Positions 4,578 through 7,700 of a stretch of DNA of 7,700 bases are shown piece by piece. Location of the stretch: positions 1-7,700 of the forward strand of contig DASSJI010000063.1 in the NCBI GenBank assembly GCA_035691285.1. Direction: 5' to 3'. The position numbers were made by a program, and so were the translations under genes. The notes beneath the pieces are model-generated. The model was not told the origin of the DNA. It made no database searches and worked only from the letters and a program-made list of their open reading frames with translations. The DNA is from DATFEN01 sp035691285 (lineage in GTDB: Bacteria > Acidobacteriota > Vicinamibacteria > Fen-336). Position 1 is the stretch's first letter; every line of letters begins with the position of its first letter.

Positions 4578-6310
4578 GCGGCTCGAGTCTCGCCCTCGGA
4601 CTTCAAGGTCAGCACCGTCAGGTCGTCGGAGCATCCCGCCGCCCCGGTCCAGCTCGTGACGGCGCCCATCAGCGCGTCCAGGGCGAAGCCGGCGCTCCGC
4701 CCCGCGCAGCCGCGCAGGGCGCTCTCGATGCGCGCGTCCCCGAACTCCTCGCCGCTCTCCGAGGCGGCCTCGGTGGCGCCGTCGGTGACCATCGCCACGA
4801 GATCGCCCGGCGCCAGGGTGACCTCGCCGGCGTCGTAGGGAGCGTCCTCGATCAGGCCCAGGGCCGGGCCGCCGTCGGTGAGCCGCCCGCAGCTCCCGTC
4901 GGCCCGCACGAGGTAGGGCGGGATGTGGCCGGCGTTGACGTAGCGGAGCCGCCGCGCGACCGGGTCCAGCTCCGCGTAGACCAGTGTGACGTACTTGTTG
5001 GGCTGCGTGCTCTCGTAGAGGAACTGGTTCAGGCGCGCCGCGAGCTCCTGGGGCCGCGCCGTCCCCGCCAGGGCCCGCAGCGACGCGTGCACCGACGCCA
5101 TCAGGATGCTCGCCGGGGCGCCCTTGCCCGAGACGTCCGCGATGCCCAGGGCCAGCCGGCCGTCGGGCAGGCCGATGAAGTCGTAGTGATCGCCCCCCAC
5201 GTGGTAGCAGGGGCGGCTGCACGCGGCCACCTCGAAGCCGGGCACGACCGGCCGCTCCTGGGGGAAGAGGCTCTGCTGGATCTCGCGGGCGATCTGCATC
5301 TCGCGGTCCTGCCGCTGCTTCTCGACGCGAACCCGGTGCAGGCGCACGCTCTCCAGGGCCGCCAGGGCCTGGCGCGCCAGCGTCATCGCGAAGTCGCGGT
5401 CCTCCTCGCTGAAGGGCGCGCCGGACGCGCGCTCTCCGACGGCCAGGAAGCCCTCGCTGCGCTCTCCGACGCGGAGCGGCACGACGAGCGCCATGCGCGC
5501 GCGCTGAAGGCGCTCGCGGAGCGGGCTCTCGGGGAGCTCGGCGACGGCGGTCGGCATGCGGAGCGTCCCGGCCAGGCCCGCTGCCGCCGGCTCGAGGAGC
5601 GGCGGCTCCTCGCTCCTGGGACCGCGCTCGTGCACGAGGACGAAGCCCTCGGGCGTGGCGAGATACATCGCAGCCCGGGACACCATGAGGTGCCCCATGA
5701 GCGTCGTGGTCACCAGGTTCTGGATCGTCTCCTCGTCGAAGCTCGCGGTCAGCTCGCGGCTGATGTCGAAGAGGTTGTGGAGCTGGAACACCTTGACCGA
5801 GAGGCGCTGGTTGAGCTGGCGCAGCTCGTGGTAGATGAGGCCGTTCTCGATGGGCGTCGCGGCGCACGCCGCCACGCTGCGCAGGAAGCCGCGCTCGTCC
5901 TCGCCGAAGGGCCGGCCGTCGCTGCGCGGCCCGAGACCGATCAGGGCGATGGTCCGGCCGCGCTTCTCGACCGGGCACACGAGGCTCAGCCCCAGCCCCG
6001 CAGCGGCCTCCGGCTCGGCCGCGAAGTCGCGGGGCGCCGCTGGAGCCAACCCCCGCGCGGCCCGCACGCGGAAGCGGCCGTCCTCTTCGCGCACCAGGAG
6101 GGCACCCCGGGGCGACTGGAGCTCGCCCAGCACGATCAACAGGGCGGCGTCCAGGATCTCCTCGCTCGAGAGGGGCGAGTTCAAGGTCGTCGTGAGGTCC
6201 AGGAGCGAGATCAGCTCCGACATGCGCTTGAGCAGCGGCGGCTCGCGGCCCTCGCGCCGGAACTCGTCGAGGGCGCGCTGGTACTGGAAGACGACCGGCA
6301 GCTCAGCCAC
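4574..6310 (-). CDS. GAF-GAF-PP2C (SpoIIE/RsbU-type) serine phosphatase, 578 aa
   Basis: The likely role is to dephosphorylate the phosphorylated STAS anti-anti-sigma protein encoded two genes upstream, resetting the partner switch. Residues about 35-155 and 180-320 look like two GAF sensor domains, joined by a helix (EELRQLNQRL-like, 160-178). A coiled-coil linker with EMQIAREIQQSLFPQ (337-351), typical of RsbU-like phosphatases, leads into the PP2C domain. Metal-binding motifs are intact: VGGDHYDF (371-378), IADVSGKG (390-397), VTDGATEA (508-515) and CSDDLTVL (560-567). There is no transmembrane segment, so it should be cytosolic and sense a small ligand or a redox or light cue through GAF. 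The GTG start at 6310 has GGAAGGTGG upstream and overlaps the kinase gene by 8 nt. Its stop overlaps cysS. What the GAF domains bind cannot be told. Confidence 0.93.
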   Translation of the reverse strand: MAELPVVFQYQRALDEFRREGREPPLLKRMSELISLLDLTTTLNSPLSSEEILDAALLIVLGELQSPRGALLVREEDGRFRVRAARGLAPAAPRDFAAEPEAAAGLGLSLVCPVEKRGRTIALIGLGPRSDGRPFGEDERGFLRSVAACAATPIENGLIYHELRQLNQRLSVKVFQLHNLFDISRELTASFDEETIQNLVTTTLMGHLMVSRAAMYLATPEGFVLVHERGPRSEEPPLLEPAAAGLAGTLRMPTAVAELPESPLRERLQRARMALVVPLRVGERSEGFLAVGERASGAPFSEEDRDFAMTLARQALAALESVRLHRVRVEKQRQDREMQIAREIQQSLFPQERPVVPGFEVAACSRPCYHVGGDHYDFIGLPDGRLALGIADVSGKGAPASILMASVHASLRALAGTARPQELAARLNQFLYESTQPNKYVTLVYAELDPVARRLRYVNAGHIPPYLVRADGSCGRLTDGGPALGLIEDAPYDAGEVTLAPGDLVAMVTDGATEAASESGEEFGDARIESALRGCAGRSAGFALDALMGAVTSWTGAAGCSDDLTVLTLKSEGETRAA

Positions 6311-6734
6311 GGTCCACCTTCCGCTTGACGAGGCAGCAGACGTTCCGGCGCGCCGTCCGGCGGAAGGTGACGGAGTCCATGATCTTCTCCATCAGGTGGA
6401 CCCCCAGGCCGCCGGTGCGGCGCTCGCTCGCGTAGCGGTTGAGGTCCACCTGCGGCAGCGTCCGGGGGTTCACCATGTCGCCGGTGTCGACCACGTCCAC
6501 GCACAGGTCGCTGCCCCGGTCCTCGATGCGCACCTCGACCACCTTGCCCGGCGCGCCGTGGTACGCGTGCTCGATCACGTTGGTCGTGGCCTCGTCCACC
6601 GCCAGCGCCACCTTCCCCGCCGTCGCCTCGTCGAAGCCAGCCGCCTCGGCCATCCTCTTCGCGACGTCCCGGATCACGACCAGGAAGCGCGTCTCGCTCG
6701 GAACCTGGAGCACCAGCGACGGCCTGGCCTTCAT
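6303..6734 (-). CDS. HATPase-domain anti-sigma factor/serine kinase (RsbW/SpoIIAB-like), 143 aa
   Basis: This GHKL-fold serine kinase probably phosphorylates the adjacent STAS protein and holds a sigma factor or other partner. The N-box is AVDEATTNVIEHAY (45-58), with Glu48 and Asn52 positioned for Mg-ATP. The G1 box is VVDTGD (81-86), and the Gly-rich G2 region is RRTGGLGVHLM (105-115). The length fits single-domain RsbW proteins, and there is no sensor domain or membrane segment. It lies 8 nt after the STAS gene and overlaps the phosphatase gene by 8 nt, the usual partner-switch order. The family assignment is secure. That it acts on a sigma factor is inference, since such kinases can also control non-sigma targets. 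Confidence 0.92.
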   Translation of the reverse strand: MKARPSLVLQVPSETRFLVVIRDVAKRMAEAAGFDEATAGKVALAVDEATTNVIEHAYHGAPGKVVEVRIEDRGSDLCVDVVDTGDMVNPRTLPQVDLNRYASERRTGGLGVHLMEKIMDSVTFRRTARRNVCCLVKRKVDRG

Positions 6735-6742
6735 GGGCCCGC

Positions 6743-7105
6743 TCAGAGAGGCGCGCTTCCCGAGAGGAAGCTCTCGATCGCCTCCGACTCCGAGGGGAAG
6801 ATCCGGTACAGGTGGTTGAAGCCGAGGATCTCGAAGATGTTCAGGACCGTCTCGTTCAGGCTGGCGAGCCGGAGGTCGCCGCCCTTGGACCGGATCTCCT
6901 CGATCGAGCCCATGATCGCCCCGAGGCCCGCGCTCGCTATGTAGCTGAGCCCGGAGCAGTTGACCACGATCTTGAAGCGGCCGTCCTGGAGCGTCCGCTG
7001 CAGCTCGCCCTCGAAGACGCGCACCGTGTGGGCGTTGATGAACCCCCGGGGATAGATGAGGCGGATGTCCTCGAAGTCGCGCGAGTCGACGACCAGCTCG
7101 CTCAT
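6743..7105 (-). CDS. STAS-domain anti-anti-sigma factor (RsbV/SpoIIAA-like), 120 aa
   Basis: A single STAS domain spans about residues 5-112. The phospho-acceptor motif is YIASAGLGAIMG: Ser58 aligns with the phosphorylated Ser58 of SpoIIAA, while the preceding Asp of the classical DS(S/T)G motif is Ala here, a variation common in Gram-negative STAS proteins. Unphosphorylated, it should bind the HATPase kinase and free that kinase's partner; the kinase inactivates it by phosphorylation and the PP2C protein restores it. No strong Shine-Dalgarno is seen before the ATG at 7105. A TATAGT box 16 nt upstream suggests a very short leader if that promoter is used. The gene follows ribF by 27 nt and heads the three-gene switch. 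Confidence 0.93.
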   Translation of the reverse strand: MSELVVDSRDFEDIRLIYPRGFINAHTVRVFEGELQRTLQDGRFKIVVNCSGLSYIASAGLGAIMGSIEEIRSKGGDLRLASLNETVLNIFEILGFNHLYRIFPSESEAIESFLSGSAPL

Positions 7106-7120
7106 CGCCGTGCCGTCGCG

Positions 7121-7149
7121 ACTATAACCCGTTCAGTTGGCCTTCTCCA
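7121..7149 (-). promoter_or_regulatory. Candidate promoter of the rsb-cysS-yraN genes
   Basis: Minus strand TGGAGA (7149-7144), 17-nt spacer, TATAGT (7126-7121), matching sigma-70 at 4 and 5 of 6 positions. The -35 lies within the last codons of ribF and the -10 in the 27-nt gap. The predicted start near 7114 gives a leader of only about 9 nt before the STAS gene. It would let the downstream genes be expressed without ribF. Confidence 0.4.
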
Positions 7150-7699
7150 GAACCCGGCGGGCCGCTGCGATGTCGTCGCGAATCTGACGCAGCAGGGCGG
7201 CGGCGTCCGGGAAGCGCTGCTCGTCGCGCAGCCGCGTGTCGAACTCGACGCGCAGCGGGCGGCCGTAGATGTCGCCGTCGAAGTCGAGCAGGTGGGCCTC
7301 GAGGAGCAGGTGACCTCCTCCGAAGGTCGGCCGCCTTCCGACGTTGACCACCCCGGGCCGCCGCTCCCCGCCCGCGATCCGGCAGAAGCACGCGTACACG
7401 CCACCTCCCGGCAGTGTCTCGTTCAGCGGGTCCAGGTTGGCCGTGGGGATTCCGATGCCGCGGCCGCGGCCGACACCCTGCACCACCGCCCCGTCCACGA
7501 AGTAGCGGCGTCCCAGGAGCGCGCGGGCGGCCTCGACGGCCCCGCGTCCCAGCGCCTCGCGCACGCGGCTGCTGCTCACCGGAGCGCCTTCGTGCAGGAC
7601 GGGCGGGAGCGCCACGACCGAGAAGCCCAGCCCCCGGCCGCACGCCTCCAGGGCCGCCGCGTCGCCGGCGCGCCCGCGCCCGAAGCGGAAGTTGAAGCC
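7133..7699 (-). CDS. ribF: Bifunctional riboflavin kinase/FMN adenylyltransferase (RibF), 3' part only
   Basis: RibF converts riboflavin to FMN and FMN to FAD in the cytosol. The window holds the last 188 residues; the start lies beyond the right edge. The visible part begins in the FAD synthetase domain with GFNFRFGRGRAGD, equivalent to DDFRFG.GR.GD in E. coli, followed by VSSSRVREAL, the SS.R(I/V)R motif. The C-terminal kinase domain follows, with GVGRGRGIGIPTANL (the G.PTAN nucleotide/riboflavin motif), GGGVYACF, PGVVNVGRRPTFGG and EAHLLDFDGDIYGRPLRVEF. It ends normally, with a helical tail of the RibF type. About 110-125 residues should be missing. It is the first gene of the block in this window and is 27 nt from the STAS gene. 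I see no internal damage. Confidence 0.96.
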   Translation of the reverse strand, partial: GFNFRFGRGRAGDAAALEACGRGLGFSVVALPPVLHEGAPVSSSRVREALGRGAVEAARALLGRRYFVDGAVVQGVGRGRGIGIPTANLDPLNETLPGGGVYACFCRIAGGERRPGVVNVGRRPTFGGGHLLLEAHLLDFDGDIYGRPLRVEFDTRLRDEQRFPDAAALLRQIRDDIAAARRVLEKAN

Positions 7700-7700
7700 G

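Noticed and set aside
4925..6328. Plus-strand 467-aa open frame opposite the phosphatase gene
   Set aside because: It is the antisense shadow of a GC-rich gene with a clear GAF-GAF-PP2C product; no domain is visible in it.
1..7700. CRISPR array, rRNA, insertion sequence
   Set aside because: No regularly spaced repeats, no rRNA motifs and no transposase or terminal inverted repeats were seen on either strand.

Overview
The window is GC-rich bacterial chromosomal DNA in which every supported gene lies on the minus strand, so transcription runs from high to low coordinates. The lipoprotein signal, the integron integrase and the RibF/RsbV-RsbW-RsbU/CysS/YraN gene set suggest a high-GC, Gram-negative-type bacterium. 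The sequence does not settle the phylum.

Right part (7699 to 2815): a tight, probably co-transcribed block. It holds the 3' part of ribF (FAD synthetase/riboflavin kinase), a STAS anti-anti-sigma protein (RsbV-like), a HATPase anti-sigma kinase (RsbW-like), a double-GAF SpoIIE/RsbU-type phosphatase, cysS (cysteinyl-tRNA synthetase) and yraN (UPF0102). Junctions are very short or overlapping: 27 nt gap, 8 nt gap, 8 nt overlap, 4 nt ATGA overlap, 19 nt overlap. The three Rsb-like proteins form a complete partner-switching module, but no sigma factor is visible.

Middle part (2818 to 1757): tRNA-Gly(GCC), a small Cys-rich lipoprotein gene and tRNA-Cys(GCA). Both tRNAs encode CCA and have promoter-like boxes at good spacing. 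tRNA-Cys lies about 1.1 kb downstream of the gene for its cognate synthetase.

Left part (1756 to 1): a chromosomal integron. A clear IntI integrase, with the IntI-specific insertion and all catalytic residues, is followed on the same strand by a cassette encoding a 76-residue single-TM protein. A well-formed attC site at 153-39 follows, then the first bases of a second cassette. The integrase gene and the array point the same way, with the recombination junction downstream of the 3' end of intI. This is the inverted layout, opposite to class 1 integrons. The first cassette can be delimited to about 478 bp, because its proposed first bases (minus 523-515) are perfectly complementary over 9 bp to the R'' end of its attC. 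A promoter-like pair (minus 581-554) lies just upstream of that junction. The array continues beyond the left edge of the window.
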